This document shows, piece after piece, positions 16,923 through 26,833 of a stretch of DNA of 64,000 nt. The stretch covers positions 1 to 64,000 of the forward strand of contig NZ_JARAMP010000003.1 of the NCBI RefSeq assembly GCF_028802875.1, read 5' to 3'. This DNA is from Seohaeicola sp024304985 (GTDB lineage: Bacteria > Pseudomonadota > Alphaproteobacteria > Rhodobacterales > Rhodobacteraceae). The first letter of the stretch is position 1. Every line of letters begins with the position of its first letter. The notes below the pieces were generated by a model that was given only the letters and a program-made list of their open reading frames with translations, made no database searches and was not told the origin of the DNA. The position numbers were made by a program, and so were the translations under genes.

Positions 16923-18521
16923 TCAGTTCTTTTCCACCAGCCGGTAGTAGACATAATCCGAGCTGGCGCCGTTCACATAGCCATCCACCCGGTCGGCCAT
17001 GGCCACCTGCTTGATCGCCTGGAACATGATGACGAAGGGCGCTTCGGCCTGCATCTGCTGTTGCAGATCCAGATACATCTGGTTGCGGGTGTCGGTGTCC
17101 TGTTCGGCCAGTGCCGCCATGGTCTTTGCGTTCACCTCGGCGGGCGGCATCCATGCGTTGCGCCATGTGGTGGTCGAGACATATTTGTCGTCCGCATTGT
17201 CGGCGTTATAGGCAAAGGCCTTGGCGTTGGAATGGGGGTCCATGAAGTCGGGGCCCCAATAGAGCAGCATCCCCTGATGCGTCCGCGCGCGATACTTGGT
17301 GATCACCTGCGCACCCGTGCCGGGCAGGATCTCGAAGTTGATGCCGGCTGGCGCGAAGGTCTGTTGCAGGCTGGCCGCGATATCGGTGAAGGGGGCCGAG
17401 TTGATCACGTCCAGTTCGATGGTCAGAGGCAGCTCTACCCCGCCTGCGGCCAGAATCTCCTTGGCCTTGTCGGGGTCATAGCTGAAGGGCGTGTCGGTCA
17501 GCGCGCCGGGGAAACCTTCGGGCCAGAACGCCTGATGCACCTCCATCTGGCCTTTCAGGAAGCTGTCGGCCATGCCCTGATAATCCACCAGATAGCGGGC
17601 GGCTTCCCACAGCGCGGGGTTGGTCAGGGCTTCGGTCTTCTGGTTGAAGCTGAACCAGTGAACGGCGGTCTGGGGATAGGTTTCCACCTTGACGGCGTCA
17701 TTGCCCGCAAGGCCCGCGACCTGATCGGGGGACAGGTTCTTGGCCATGTCCACATCGCCGGATTCCAGCAAAAGACGCTGTGTCGCAGCCTCAGGAACGT
17801 GACGGATCAGCACGCGTTGCATCGCGGGCGCACCGCCCCAATAGGCAGGGTTCGCTTCCAGCATCAGCACCTCGCCGGGGGCGAAACGGGCCAGCTTGAA
17901 CGGGCCAGTGCCTGCGCTGTTCTGGTTCATCCAGGCATGGCCCATGTCGCCGTCCACCTCGTTCGCCATGGCGGTTTGCACATCCACCACGGTCGCGGGA
18001 CGCGAGGCCAGCACGTTCAGCACGAAGGAGGGGGCGAAATCGCCGGTCCAGCGCACGGTGACGGTGTTGCCATCGGCGGTGACCATTTCTTCGATATTCT
18101 CGGCCGTCCAGCCAAGGTTCGCGAGGATGAAAGCGGGGGCCTTGTTCAGCACCAGCACACGTTTCCAACTGCCCACGACATCGGCCCCGGTCAGCGGGTT
18201 GCCGGAATGGAAGGTCACGCCGTCGCGCAGCTTGAACACGGCGGTCTTGGCCGCGGCGTCGATCTCCCAGCTTTCCGCCAGACCGGGGGCCAGCGTGGTG
18301 GTGTCGGTCGCGTCATACTGGACCAGTTGGTCATAAGCGTTGGTGACATATTCACCCGAGCTGAATTCATAGGCGGTGGCCGGGTCGATGGTCACGATGT
18401 CGTCGATGTTCTGCGCGATCACCAGCGCGTCATCGGGCGTTACCGCCAGCACGGGGGCGGTGGACAGCGCGATCAGGCTGACGGCCAGCGTGGCCGCAAG
18501 GTTACGAGGGGCAAAGATCAT
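16923..18521 (-). CDS. peptide-type ABC transporter substrate-binding protein (SBP family 5)
   Basis: A 532-residue periplasmic binding protein with a signal peptide (1-26, ending PVLA). It has family-5 features: IDPATAYEF near the start, LAPGLAESWEID, FKLRDGVTFHSG, GTGPFKL and a C-terminal region with YWGPDFMDPHSNAKAF. These proteins bring di- or oligopeptides, or other solutes such as opines, to DppBC-type permeases. The partner permeases and ATPases are divergently encoded from 19242. AGGAG precedes the ATG. Confidence 0.88.
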   Translation of the reverse strand: MIFAPRNLAATLAVSLIALSTAPVLAVTPDDALVIAQNIDDIVTIDPATAYEFSSGEYVTNAYDQLVQYDATDTTTLAPGLAESWEIDAAAKTAVFKLRDGVTFHSGNPLTGADVVGSWKRVLVLNKAPAFILANLGWTAENIEEMVTADGNTVTVRWTGDFAPSFVLNVLASRPATVVDVQTAMANEVDGDMGHAWMNQNSAGTGPFKLARFAPGEVLMLEANPAYWGGAPAMQRVLIRHVPEAATQRLLLESGDVDMAKNLSPDQVAGLAGNDAVKVETYPQTAVHWFSFNQKTEALTNPALWEAARYLVDYQGMADSFLKGQMEVHQAFWPEGFPGALTDTPFSYDPDKAKEILAAGGVELPLTIELDVINSAPFTDIAASLQQTFAPAGINFEILPGTGAQVITKYRARTHQGMLLYWGPDFMDPHSNAKAFAYNADNADDKYVSTTTWRNAWMPPAEVNAKTMAALAEQDTDTRNQMYLDLQQQMQAEAPFVIMFQAIKQVAMADRVDGYVNGASSDYVYYRLVEKN

Positions 18522-18558
18522 GGGCCTTCTCCTGTTGATATGCCGCAGCTTGTCCCCG

Positions 18559-19158
18559 CTACGGGCGTTCGGGGGATCGTCCGATCAGGCGGGGCGAGGT
18601 GCCTGTCCACAAAAGACGGGCGGGGCCTTCCCCGATATTGGCAAATGAATGGGGCGTATCGCCCATGAAATGCAGGCTGTCGCCGGGGTTCAGCACGAAA
18701 CTCGCCGCGCCGAGGGTCTGTTTCAGGGTGCCGTCCAGCACCATGATCAACTCTTCGCCGACATGGGCTGTCACCTCGGATGCATAGCCCACGGGGATAT
18801 GCACGATCAGCGACGACAATGTGCCGCCGGGCAGGGTCGTGTTGATCCGCTCATAGGACAGCGAGGCATCGGTCAACGAAAAGCGTGGCCGCTCTCCCGC
18901 GCGGGTGATGCTGTCGGCGGGTTTGGGCGTGGCGACGAATACGTCGATATCCACATCCAGCGCGCCTGCCAGACTGGCCAAGGTGCCAAGGCTGGGGGTC
19001 GCCTTGTCGCGTTCCACCTGCGACAGAAACCCGACCGAGATACCCGCCTGATCCGCCAATGTCTGCAAGGTCAGCCCCGCCTTGCGACGCAATTCGCGAA
19101 TGCGACCGCCAAAGGCGGGCGGACTTTGCGTGTCTGTCTGTCGGGCAGCTTCGGTCAT
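18559..19158 (-). CDS. XRE-family regulator with C-terminal cupin sensor domain
   Basis: 199 residues: a helix-turn-helix (about 14-70: IRELRRKAGLTLQTLADQAGISVGFLSQVERDKATPS, in two pieces) and a cupin domain (about 120-190: HVGEELIMVLDG, LNPGDSLHFMGDTPHSF). Regulators of this PuuR-like design sense a metabolite in the cupin. It lies between the binding-protein gene and the divergent permease genes of one transporter and should control both directions. A perfect-arm palindrome lies 32 nt upstream. Confidence 0.9.
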   Translation of the reverse strand: MTEAARQTDTQSPPAFGGRIRELRRKAGLTLQTLADQAGISVGFLSQVERDKATPSLGTLASLAGALDVDIDVFVATPKPADSITRAGERPRFSLTDASLSYERINTTLPGGTLSSLIVHIPVGYASEVTAHVGEELIMVLDGTLKQTLGAASFVLNPGDSLHFMGDTPHSFANIGEGPARLLWTGTSPRLIGRSPERP

Positions 19159-19190
19159 GCGGGCCTCCGACTCGAAGGCTAGTAAAAAAA

Positions 19191-19206
19191 TTTTGATAGG
19201 TCAAAA
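19191..19206. promoter_or_regulatory. operator candidate for the XRE-cupin regulator
   Basis: TTTTGA-TAGG-TCAAAA is an inverted repeat with six-base perfect arms in the AT-rich gap between the divergent regulator and permease genes. It is the only palindrome in the gap and is centred 43 nt from each start. Confidence 0.55.
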
Positions 19207-19241
19207 ATAATTTGTTACGCTTGCCCAAAGCGGGAGAGATG

Positions 19242-20300
19242 ATGACCCTGACGCAGACCATGACCCAAGCTCCAGCCCGCAAGCTGGCGCAGCGCGTTTG
19301 GCCGCCGCTGCGGTTTGTTCTGACCGTGGCGGTCACCTTTCTGGGGCTGCTGGCGATCACCTTTGTGATCGGTCGCGTGGTGCCCATTGATCCTGTGCTT
19401 GCGGTCGTGGGGGACCGCGCCAGCGTCGAAACCTATGAGGCGGCGCGTCAGGCCATGGGGCTGGATGATCCGTGGGTCGTGCAATTCGCCCGCTACGTGG
19501 GCGATGTGGTGCAGGGCGATCTGGGGCAATCGGTATCCACCGGGCGGGCGGTGGCCGATGATCTGGCGCGGGTTTTTCCAGCGACGCTGGAAATGGCCAC
19601 GCTTGGCATCCTGATCGGTGTGGCGCTGGGCGTGCCTATGGGGGTCTGGGCCGCCGCGCGGCAGGGCACATGGGTGGATCAGGTGATCCGCGTGATCGGG
19701 CTTGCGGGCTATGCGATCCCGGCTTTCTGGCTGGGTCTGGTGGGGTTGGTGCTGTTCTACGCCAAGTTGCGATGGGTCGGAGGGCCGGGGAGGATCGACA
19801 TTTTCCTTGACGGGATGGTGCCGGTGCGGTCGGGCCTGTTGTTGCTGGACAGCGCCATCGCGGGAAACTGGGAGGCCTTTCGCAGCGCCTTTTCCCATAT
19901 CGTTCTGCCGGCCACGATCCTTGGGTTTTTCAGCCTCGCCTATATCGCGCGCATGACCCGCAGTTTCATGCTGGAGCAGTTGGGGCAGGAGTTCATCATC
20001 ACCGCCCGCGTCAAGGGGGTGCCCGAGCGGGTGGTGATGTGGCGGCATGCCTTTCGCCCGATCCGGGTGCAGCTGATCACGGTGATCGGGCTGAGCTATG
20101 CTGGGCTGCTGGAAGGGTCCGTGATGATCGAGACGGTGTTTTCTTGGCCCGGTATCGGGAATTACCTGACCACGGCGCTTTTGAATGCGGACATGAACGC
20201 GGTGCTGGGCGCGACGCTGGTGATCGGGGCGGTGTTCGTGGCGATCAACAAGGGGTCGGACGCGCTTTACCGTCTGCTGGACCCGAGGGCGCGGACATGA
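19242..20300 (+). CDS. peptide-type ABC transporter permease, DppB-like
   Basis: 352 residues with about six membrane segments and the family's EAA-type loop (ARVKGVPERVVMWRHAF). Two adjacent ATGs exist at 19239 and 19242; the second has better spacing from GGGAG. The insert between membrane segments (RWVGGPGRIDIFLDG...) is typical of DppB. It overlaps dppC by 4 nt. Substrate probably peptides, judged only from family. Confidence 0.9.
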   Translation: MTLTQTMTQAPARKLAQRVWPPLRFVLTVAVTFLGLLAITFVIGRVVPIDPVLAVVGDRASVETYEAARQAMGLDDPWVVQFARYVGDVVQGDLGQSVSTGRAVADDLARVFPATLEMATLGILIGVALGVPMGVWAAARQGTWVDQVIRVIGLAGYAIPAFWLGLVGLVLFYAKLRWVGGPGRIDIFLDGMVPVRSGLLLLDSAIAGNWEAFRSAFSHIVLPATILGFFSLAYIARMTRSFMLEQLGQEFIITARVKGVPERVVMWRHAFRPIRVQLITVIGLSYAGLLEGSVMIETVFSWPGIGNYLTTALLNADMNAVLGATLVIGAVFVAINKGSDALYRLLDPRART

Positions 20301-21214
20301 GCGCGCATGAGATGAACCTGCGCGACTGGCTGACCAGCGACGATCCCGAAACGCGGATGCAGGCACGGCTGGGGCAGGGGTTCCGGCTGGCGCGGGCGCT
20401 GGCACGCAACCCGCTGGCGATGGTGGGACTGGTGGTGATCGTGGCGCTGCTGCTGATCGCGGCCTTCGCGCCGTGGCTGGCGCCTTTTTCGCCCACCGAG
20501 GGCGTGCTGGCCAACCGGTTGCAGCCGCCCTCGGCGACCCATTGGATGGGAACGGACGAGCTGGGCCGCGATATCCTGTCCCGCGTTATCCACGGCACGC
20601 GGATCACGCTGATGATCGTGGTGCTGGTGGCGGTGATCGCGGCCCCCTTGGGCCTGATCATGGGGGCGGTTGCGGGCTATTTCGGGGGCTGGGTGGACCG
20701 GCTGCTGATGGGGTTCACCGACATTTTCCTGTCGCTGCCCCGGCTGATCCTTGCGCTGGCCTTTGTCGCGGCCCTTGGGCCGGGGATCGAGAATGCAGTC
20801 ATCGCCATCGCCATCACAGCATGGCCGGTCTATGCCCGCATCGCGCGGGCCGAGGTGCTGACCTTCCGCAATGCCGAATTCATCGCGGCGGTGCAGATGC
20901 AGGGCGCCTCGTCATGGCGCATCATCGGCCTGCATGTCATCCCGCTCTGCCTGTCCTCGACCATCGTGCGGGTCACGCTGGATATGGCGGGGATCATCCT
21001 GACGGCGGCGGGCCTTGGCTTTCTGGGCCTTGGCGCGCAACCTCCGCTTCCGGAATGGGGGGCCATGATCTCGCGCGGGCGGTCGTTCATCCTTGATCAG
21101 TGGTGGGTCGCCACCATGCCGGGCTTTGCCATCGTGATCGTTTCGCTGGGCTTCTGCCTGTTCGGGGACGGACTGCGCGACGTGCTGGACCCCAAGCAAA
21201 GGAGCAAGGGATGA
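20297..21214 (+). CDS. peptide-type ABC transporter permease, DppC-like
   Basis: 305 residues with the N-terminal OppC/DppC domain (to about residue 60), then PPSATHWMGTDELGRDILSR, the hallmark of DppC permeases, and the EAA loop (VQMQGASSWRIIGLHVIP). Start at 20297 in an ATGA overlap with dppB. It forms the membrane channel with DppB. Confidence 0.9.
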   Translation: MSAHEMNLRDWLTSDDPETRMQARLGQGFRLARALARNPLAMVGLVVIVALLLIAAFAPWLAPFSPTEGVLANRLQPPSATHWMGTDELGRDILSRVIHGTRITLMIVVLVAVIAAPLGLIMGAVAGYFGGWVDRLLMGFTDIFLSLPRLILALAFVAALGPGIENAVIAIAITAWPVYARIARAEVLTFRNAEFIAAVQMQGASSWRIIGLHVIPLCLSSTIVRVTLDMAGIILTAAGLGFLGLGAQPPLPEWGAMISRGRSFILDQWWVATMPGFAIVIVSLGFCLFGDGLRDVLDPKQRSKG

Positions 21215-22059
21215 GCCTGCTTGCGGTAGACAATCTGCGCGTCACCTTTCCGTCCGACCAAGGCCCGGTCGAAGTGGTGCGCGGTCTGTCCTTTGCCCTT
21301 GGGCGGGAAAGGCTGGGGATCGTGGGGGAATCCGGGTCGGGCAAATCCATGACGGGCCGCGCCATCATGGGGCTGATCGGTGCGCCGGCGCGGGTGACGG
21401 CGGATCGTCTGGAATTCGAAGGGCGCGACCTGCGCAACCTACCCGAACGGGAGTTTCGCAAGTTGCGCGGGGCGCGCATGTCCATGGTGCTGCAAGACCC
21501 CAAGTTCAGCCTGAACCCGGTCATCCGTATCGGCGACCAGATCGCCGAGGCGCTGGAGTTTCACACGCAGTTGTCGGCCAGCGCCCGCCGCGCCCGCGTG
21601 CTGGAGGCGCTGGAGGCGGTGCGGATCGACGATCCCGAACGGGTGGCCCGGCTTTATCCGCATGAGGTGTCGGGCGGCATGGGCCAGCGCGTGATGATCG
21701 CGATGATGGTGGTGATGGAGCCCGCGCTGATGATCGCGGATGAACCGACCAGCGCGCTGGATGTATCCGTGCGCGGGCAGGTGCTGGATATCATGGACGA
21801 TCTGGTGCGCAGACGCGGGATGGGGCTTTTGCTGATCTCGCATGACTTGAACATGGTGGCGCGGTGGTGCGACCGGATTCTGGTCATGTATCGCGGGCAG
21901 ATCGTCGAGGAATTAGGTGCGGGGGCGCTGAACGCAGCGCAGCATCCCTATACGCGCGGCCTGCTGGCCAGTTTGCCCAAGCTGAACGAGGAGCGCGCGA
22001 CACTGCCGATACTGGACCGTTCCGCGCTGGACGGTTTCATGGCAGGGACCGCCCGATGA
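21211..22059 (+). CDS. peptide-type ABC transporter ATPase, DppD-like
   Basis: 282 residues. Walker A GESGSGKS near residues 38-45, an LSGG-like signature present as VSGGMGQR, Walker B LMIADEPTSALDV and H-loop SHDLNM. AGGAGCAAGGG precedes the ATG at 21211, which overlaps the dppC stop by 4 nt. The oligopeptide/dipeptide C-terminal extension is short and lacks the iron-sulfur cysteines found in some DppD proteins. Confidence 0.9.
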   Translation: MSLLAVDNLRVTFPSDQGPVEVVRGLSFALGRERLGIVGESGSGKSMTGRAIMGLIGAPARVTADRLEFEGRDLRNLPEREFRKLRGARMSMVLQDPKFSLNPVIRIGDQIAEALEFHTQLSASARRARVLEALEAVRIDDPERVARLYPHEVSGGMGQRVMIAMMVVMEPALMIADEPTSALDVSVRGQVLDIMDDLVRRRGMGLLLISHDLNMVARWCDRILVMYRGQIVEELGAGALNAAQHPYTRGLLASLPKLNEERATLPILDRSALDGFMAGTAR

Positions 22060-22784
22060 TCGACGTGCAGAACCTGACGGTGCGCTATGGCGACACGACC
22101 GTGCTGCATGGCGTTTCGCTGGCCGTGGCGGAAGGCGAAAGCTTTGCGCTGGTGGGAGAAAGCGGATCGGGGAAATCAACCATCCTCAAGGCCCTTGTGG
22201 GACAGGTGGATGACTGGCAAGGGCAGATGACACTGGCGGGGCATGCCCTGCAACCGGGGCGGCGGGCCGATCTGGCGCGGCAGGTCCAGATGGTGTTTCA
22301 GGACCCCTATGGCAGCTTGCATCCGCGCCGCACTGTGGATGACACGCTGGCCGAGCCGCTGGCCATCCACGGGATCAAGGGGCGCGATGCGCGGGTCCTG
22401 GCGATGCTGGATGCCGTGGGTCTGCCGCGCCGTTTCCGCTTCCGCCTGCCACATCAGTTGTCGGGCGGGCAGCGCCAGCGTGTCGCCATCGCCCGCGCCC
22501 TGATGCTGGAGCCGCGGGTGCTGCTTCTGGACGAACCGACAAGCGCGCTAGACGTTTCAGTCCAGGCGGAAATTTTGAACCTTCTCAAGGGATTGCGTGC
22601 AGAGAAGGGCCTGACCTTCCTGCTGGTGACACATGATCTTCCGGTGGTCAGCTTTCTTTGTGACCGGCTGGCCGTGCTGCGCGCCGGACGGGTCGAGGAG
22701 GCGGCAGCGGTTGCCACCCTGCGCGCGGCGGGGCTGCGCAGCGGCTATGGGCGCGAATTGCTGGAACGATCGGGGCTGGTCTGA
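22056..22784 (+). CDS. peptide-type ABC transporter ATPase, DppF-like
   Basis: 242 residues, shorter than typical DppF (about 320) because the C-terminal peptide-transporter extension is missing. All ATPase motifs are present: Walker A GESGSGKS, Q-loop VFQDPYGSLHPRR, LSGGQRQR, Walker B LLLDEPTSALDV and H-loop VTHDLPV. It starts in an ATGA overlap with dppD and ends the transporter operon. Confidence 0.88.
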   Translation: MIDVQNLTVRYGDTTVLHGVSLAVAEGESFALVGESGSGKSTILKALVGQVDDWQGQMTLAGHALQPGRRADLARQVQMVFQDPYGSLHPRRTVDDTLAEPLAIHGIKGRDARVLAMLDAVGLPRRFRFRLPHQLSGGQRQRVAIARALMLEPRVLLLDEPTSALDVSVQAEILNLLKGLRAEKGLTFLLVTHDLPVVSFLCDRLAVLRAGRVEEAAAVATLRAAGLRSGYGRELLERSGLV

Positions 22785-22967
22785 TCCGGCTGGGCAAGAC
22801 CTTTGCTTGACAGTCTGCGGCCAAGTTTGTTTCGTGAACACGGCAGGCGGTCCGGTATGTGCAAAGGGGTTTTTCGTGTTGCGTCACTTTCAGATGACCC
22901 GCAGTCCGGGCGTCGCCCGTGCTTGGCCTTTCTTCATATCCCATGACGGCATGTCGCAGGTGGCGCG

Positions 22968-23636
22968 ATGACCGAACCGGCAGCAGAACGCACCCCGCTT
23001 GATCTGCTGCGCGAGCATGCCGTGCAGGACAGTTTCGAGGCGCTGCGCGACCACATGATCGGCGCGATGCTGTTCGAGGACAAGAAGCGCATCCGCCTGT
23101 GGTGTCTGCAACAGGCGGTCGCCGCACTTGGCACCGAAGGGCTTTTTGCCGAGTTCGGCGTCTGGCGCGGGCACGGGGTCAATCTTTTCGCCCGGCATCT
23201 GGCCAAGGCCGGGGTGACGGTCTGGGGCTTCGACAGTTTCGAAGGGCTGGAGGAAGACTGGATCGGCCATGCCCGTGGCGCGGAACGGGGCCGCTATTCG
23301 CTGGATGGGCAGTTGCCCGAGGTGCTGCCCAATGTGCAACTGATCAAGGGCATGGTGCAGGATACCGTCCCCGGCTGGCTGACCCAGTATCCGGAAGAAC
23401 CGGTGATCTTTGCGCATCTGGATCTGGATACCTATACGCCGACACGGTTCGTGCTGGATGCGATCCGGCCCCGTCTGGTGCCCGGCACGGTGCTGCTGTT
23501 TGACGAGCTTTACGGCTATCCCGGCTGGCGTGGGCATGAGTGGAAAGCCTTGCAGGAAGCTTTGCCTGCAGACAGCTACAGGTTCGTCGCCTTTTCGGGG
23601 CAGGCCGTCGGTATCGTGATCACGCGGGTCGATTGA
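22968..23636 (+). CDS. TylF/macrocin-O-methyltransferase-like SAM-dependent methyltransferase
   Basis: 222 residues of a class I methyltransferase with the SAM-binding segment FAEFGVWRGHGVNLFA (about 51-66) and acidic residue in WGFDSFEGLEEDW, then AHLDLDTYTPT and LLFDELYG. The last two are typical metal- or substrate-binding acidic motifs of the TylF-like family. No partner biosynthetic genes surround it, so its substrate is unknown. It lies between two peptide transporters. Confidence 0.8.
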   Translation: MTEPAAERTPLDLLREHAVQDSFEALRDHMIGAMLFEDKKRIRLWCLQQAVAALGTEGLFAEFGVWRGHGVNLFARHLAKAGVTVWGFDSFEGLEEDWIGHARGAERGRYSLDGQLPEVLPNVQLIKGMVQDTVPGWLTQYPEEPVIFAHLDLDTYTPTRFVLDAIRPRLVPGTVLLFDELYGYPGWRGHEWKALQEALPADSYRFVAFSGQAVGIVITRVD

Positions 23637-23691
23637 CGACGGGAACCCCGCCGCTATGGTCAGGGCCAAGACCTGAACCAAGGAGCCAGCG

Positions 23692-24948
23692 ATGACACGC
23701 CATGAGACACCCACAGCCGGACCCATTGATGCGGCCAGCCTTGACCGGTTGGCGGAACTGGCGGTCCGGGTCGGGTTGAACCTGCAATCGGGTCAGGATC
23801 TGCTGCTGACCGCGCCGATCGAGGCGTTGCCGCTGGTGCGCCGGATCGCGGAACACGCCTACAAGGCGGGGGCCGGTCTGGTGACGCCGCTGTTTTCGGA
23901 CCCCGAGGTGGCGCTGGCGCGCTATCGTCATGGGGCGGATCACAGCTTTGATCGCGCCGCAGGCTGGCTTTATGACGGGATGGGCGCGGCATTCGATGCG
24001 AATACCGCGCGTCTGGCCATTGTGGGCGACGATCCCATGCTGCTGGCCGCCGAGGACCCCGACAAGGTCGGCCGCGCGAACAAGGCCAATTCCATCGCCT
24101 ATACGCCCGCGCGGGAGCGGATCACGAATTTCGCGATCAACTGGAACATCGTGGCGTGGCCGGGGCGGGCCTGGGCGCGGCTGATGTTCCCCGATCTGCC
24201 CGAAGATCAGGCCGTGGCACGGCTGGCGCAGGCGATCTTTGCAGCCTCGCGTGTGGATCAGGGTGATCCGGTCGCCAACTGGGCCGCACATAACGCGCGC
24301 CTGCGCGAGCGGTCCGACTGGCTGAACGGTCAGGCGTTCCATGCGCTGCATTTCACCGGACCCGGCACCGATCTGACCGTGGGTCTGGCCGATGGGCATG
24401 AATGGATGGGCGGCGCGTCCCAGTCGCGCAACGGGATCATCTGCAATCCCAACATCCCGTCCGAAGAAGTGTTCACCACACCCCATGCCCTGCGGGTCGA
24501 GGGGCATGTGTCATCGACCAAGCCGCTCTCGCATCAGGGCAGCCTGATCGACGGTATCCGCGTCACGTTTGAAGGCGGGCGCATCACCGAAGCACACGCG
24601 ACAAAGGGGCAGGAGGTGCTGCGGAAAGTGTTGGACACGGATGAGGGCGCGCGGCGTCTGGGCGAGGTGGCCTTGGTGCCGCATGGCTCGCCTATCTCGC
24701 AATCGGGGCTTTTGTTCTTCAACACCCTGTTCGACGAGAATGCCGCCTGCCATATCGCGCTGGGACAGTGTTACTCCAAATGCTTCAAGGGCGGTGACAA
24801 GATGAGCGCGGCGCAGGTCGCGGCACAGGGCGGCAACAGCAGCGCCATCCATATCGACTGGATGATCGGGTCGGACCAGATCGACATCGACGGTGTCCAA
24901 GCCGACGGCCGCCGCGTGCCTGTCTTCCGCAAGGGTGAATGGGCCTGA
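23692..24948 (+). CDS. M29-family aminopeptidase (AmpS/PepS/AmpT type)
   Basis: A 418-residue cytoplasmic aminopeptidase. The metal and catalytic residues of the M29 family can be placed: E259 (NIPSEEVFTT), E325 (LGEVALV), H354 (CHIALGQ), Y361, H387 and D389 (IHIDW). Spacings match the Thermus enzyme closely. It removes N-terminal amino acids from peptides with little specificity. AAGGAG precedes the ATG. Position immediately before the second peptide transporter suggests it degrades imported peptides. Confidence 0.9.
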   Translation: MTRHETPTAGPIDAASLDRLAELAVRVGLNLQSGQDLLLTAPIEALPLVRRIAEHAYKAGAGLVTPLFSDPEVALARYRHGADHSFDRAAGWLYDGMGAAFDANTARLAIVGDDPMLLAAEDPDKVGRANKANSIAYTPARERITNFAINWNIVAWPGRAWARLMFPDLPEDQAVARLAQAIFAASRVDQGDPVANWAAHNARLRERSDWLNGQAFHALHFTGPGTDLTVGLADGHEWMGGASQSRNGIICNPNIPSEEVFTTPHALRVEGHVSSTKPLSHQGSLIDGIRVTFEGGRITEAHATKGQEVLRKVLDTDEGARRLGEVALVPHGSPISQSGLLFFNTLFDENAACHIALGQCYSKCFKGGDKMSAAQVAAQGGNSSAIHIDWMIGSDQIDIDGVQADGRRVPVFRKGEWA

Positions 24949-25126
24949 TTGCTATACAGTAGTCAACCTGTGGGTGACGCGACGACAACTTGAGGAAACT
25001 GGTTGCGTCAGACAAAGCGTCGCAGGTATCCTGCTGCCACCACCCGCACTGCGGGCGTCAAAATATTGCAAACAAAACGGGGGGCTGCCTGTGCTGACCC
25101 ACCCGACACATAACGGGAGTTGATCC

Positions 25127-26731
25127 ATGTTTTCCAAGTTCCCTACCTCCGCCGTCGCGCGGACGGGTCGCGCCATGTTGATGGCCGGTGCCGCGATGGC
25201 GCTGACCATGACGGCTGCCAGCGCCGAGACCCTGCGCTGGGCGCGCGTCGCCGATGCCCTGACGCTGGACCCGCATTCGCAGAACGAGGGGCCGACCTCG
25301 ACCCTGCTGCACCACATCTATGAAACGCTGGTCGGTCGCGCCACTGATGGCTCGCTGGAGCCGCGTCTGGCGACCGAATGGAGCATCAGCGAAGAAGACC
25401 CGTCCGTCTGGGTGTTCAAGCTGCGCGAAGGCGTCAAGTTCCATGACGGCGCGGATTTCACCGCCGAGGATGTGGTCTTTTCGCTGGATCGCGTCCGTGC
25501 CGAAAGCTCGGGCTTCAAGGCGCTGCATTCCGCGGTGGAAAGCGTGTCGATGGTCGATGACTATACCGTGCACGTGAAGATGACCGGTCCGTCGCCGCTC
25601 TATGTGCAGAACCTGACCAACACGTTCATCATGGACAAGGGCTGGGCCGAGGCGAATGACGTCGTGGTGCCGCAGAACTTTGCAGCCGGTGAGGAAAACT
25701 TTGCCGTCCGCAACACGAACGGCACCGGCCCCTACACGCTGGTGTCGCGCGATCCCGAAGTCCGCACCGTGATGGCCCGTTTTGACGGTCACTGGGACGA
25801 AGCCCCCGCCGTGACCGAGATCATCTATACCCCGATCGCCGAAGCCGCGACGCGCGTCGCTGCCCTGCTGTCGGGCGAGGTGGACATCGTGCAGGACGTG
25901 CCGGTGCAGGATATCGCGCGGCTTGAGCAGACCGATGGCATCAAGATCGCCACCGGGCCTGAAAACCGGAACATCTTCTTTTCCTACGACATGACCTCGG
26001 ACAAGCTGCGTTCGGCCAATGTGGACGACAACCCGTTCAAGAAGCCGGAAGTCCGCGAAGCCATGGCTCTGGTGATCGACCGCGATGCGATCCAGCAGGT
26101 CGTGATGCGCGGCCAGTCCCAGCCGTCTGCTGCACCTCTGCCGCCCTTCGTGAACGGCTGGACGGAAGAGATGAACGCCTATGGCAAGCCTGATTACGAG
26201 CGTGCTGCCGCATTGGTGGCCGAAGCGGGTTATCCCGACGGGTTCTCGGTCGATCTGCACTGCCCGAACGACCGTTACCTGAACGACGAGGCGATCTGTC
26301 AGGCGATGGTCGGCATGCTGGGCCGCGCCAAGATCAACGCCAATCTGGTGTCGCAGTCGCGCAGCCTCCACTTCCCGCTGATCGAAAAGTGGGAAACCGA
26401 CTTCTATCTGCTGGGCTGGGGCGTTCCGACCTTTGACTCGGCCTATGTGTTCAACTTCCTCGTGCACACCCGTGAAGGCAGCTTCGGCAGCTTCAATGGC
26501 TCGCGCTATTCCAACCCGGAACTGGATGCCAAGATCGAACAACTGGCCACGATGACCGATCTTGAGGCGCGTGATGCGCTGATCGCGGAAATCTGGGACA
26601 AGGTCATGGAAGACCGCGTGTTCCTGAACGTGCACAACCAGATGCTGGCCTATGCGATGAAGGACAACATCAATCTGGACGTTCACCCGGAAAACCAGCC
26701 CAAGATGACGACGGTCACCTTCGGAAACTGA
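25127..26731 (+). CDS. peptide-type ABC transporter substrate-binding protein (SBP family 5), second system
   Basis: 534 residues with a signal peptide (ending AASAETL). Family-5 marks: TLDPHSQNEGPTSTLL, LEPRLATEWSISEED, FKLREGVKFHDG, NGTGPYTL, and a C-terminal EIWDKVMEDRVFLNVHNQ. It starts the second Dpp/Opp operon and has a strong terminator-like hairpin behind it, which would raise its message over the permeases. The ligand may be peptides or glutathione-like compounds; sequence does not decide. Confidence 0.9.
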   Translation: MFSKFPTSAVARTGRAMLMAGAAMALTMTAASAETLRWARVADALTLDPHSQNEGPTSTLLHHIYETLVGRATDGSLEPRLATEWSISEEDPSVWVFKLREGVKFHDGADFTAEDVVFSLDRVRAESSGFKALHSAVESVSMVDDYTVHVKMTGPSPLYVQNLTNTFIMDKGWAEANDVVVPQNFAAGEENFAVRNTNGTGPYTLVSRDPEVRTVMARFDGHWDEAPAVTEIIYTPIAEAATRVAALLSGEVDIVQDVPVQDIARLEQTDGIKIATGPENRNIFFSYDMTSDKLRSANVDDNPFKKPEVREAMALVIDRDAIQQVVMRGQSQPSAAPLPPFVNGWTEEMNAYGKPDYERAAALVAEAGYPDGFSVDLHCPNDRYLNDEAICQAMVGMLGRAKINANLVSQSRSLHFPLIEKWETDFYLLGWGVPTFDSAYVFNFLVHTREGSFGSFNGSRYSNPELDAKIEQLATMTDLEARDALIAEIWDKVMEDRVFLNVHNQMLAYAMKDNINLDVHPENQPKMTTVTFGN

Positions 26732-26747
26732 TCCGGCTTGATCCTTG

Positions 26748-26780
26748 CGCCCGTGCAGTCTATCGCTGCGCGGGCGTTTT
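26748..26780 (+). terminator. intrinsic terminator/attenuator between binding-protein and permease genes
   Basis: CGCCCGTGCAG and CTGCGCGGGCG pair over eleven positions with one G-U, a seven-base loop and a TTTT tail. It lies 17 nt after the binding-protein stop. Confidence 0.8.
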
Positions 26781-26833
26781 GCTTTAAGACAGCAAAGCTG
26801 ACCTAACAGACCCTTGAAAAGGCGGTTCCTGCC

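Noticed and set aside
22828..22840. TGTTTCGTGAACA, similar to a parS centromere site
   Set aside because: It lacks three bases of the 16-base parS palindrome and no other copy or par gene is nearby.
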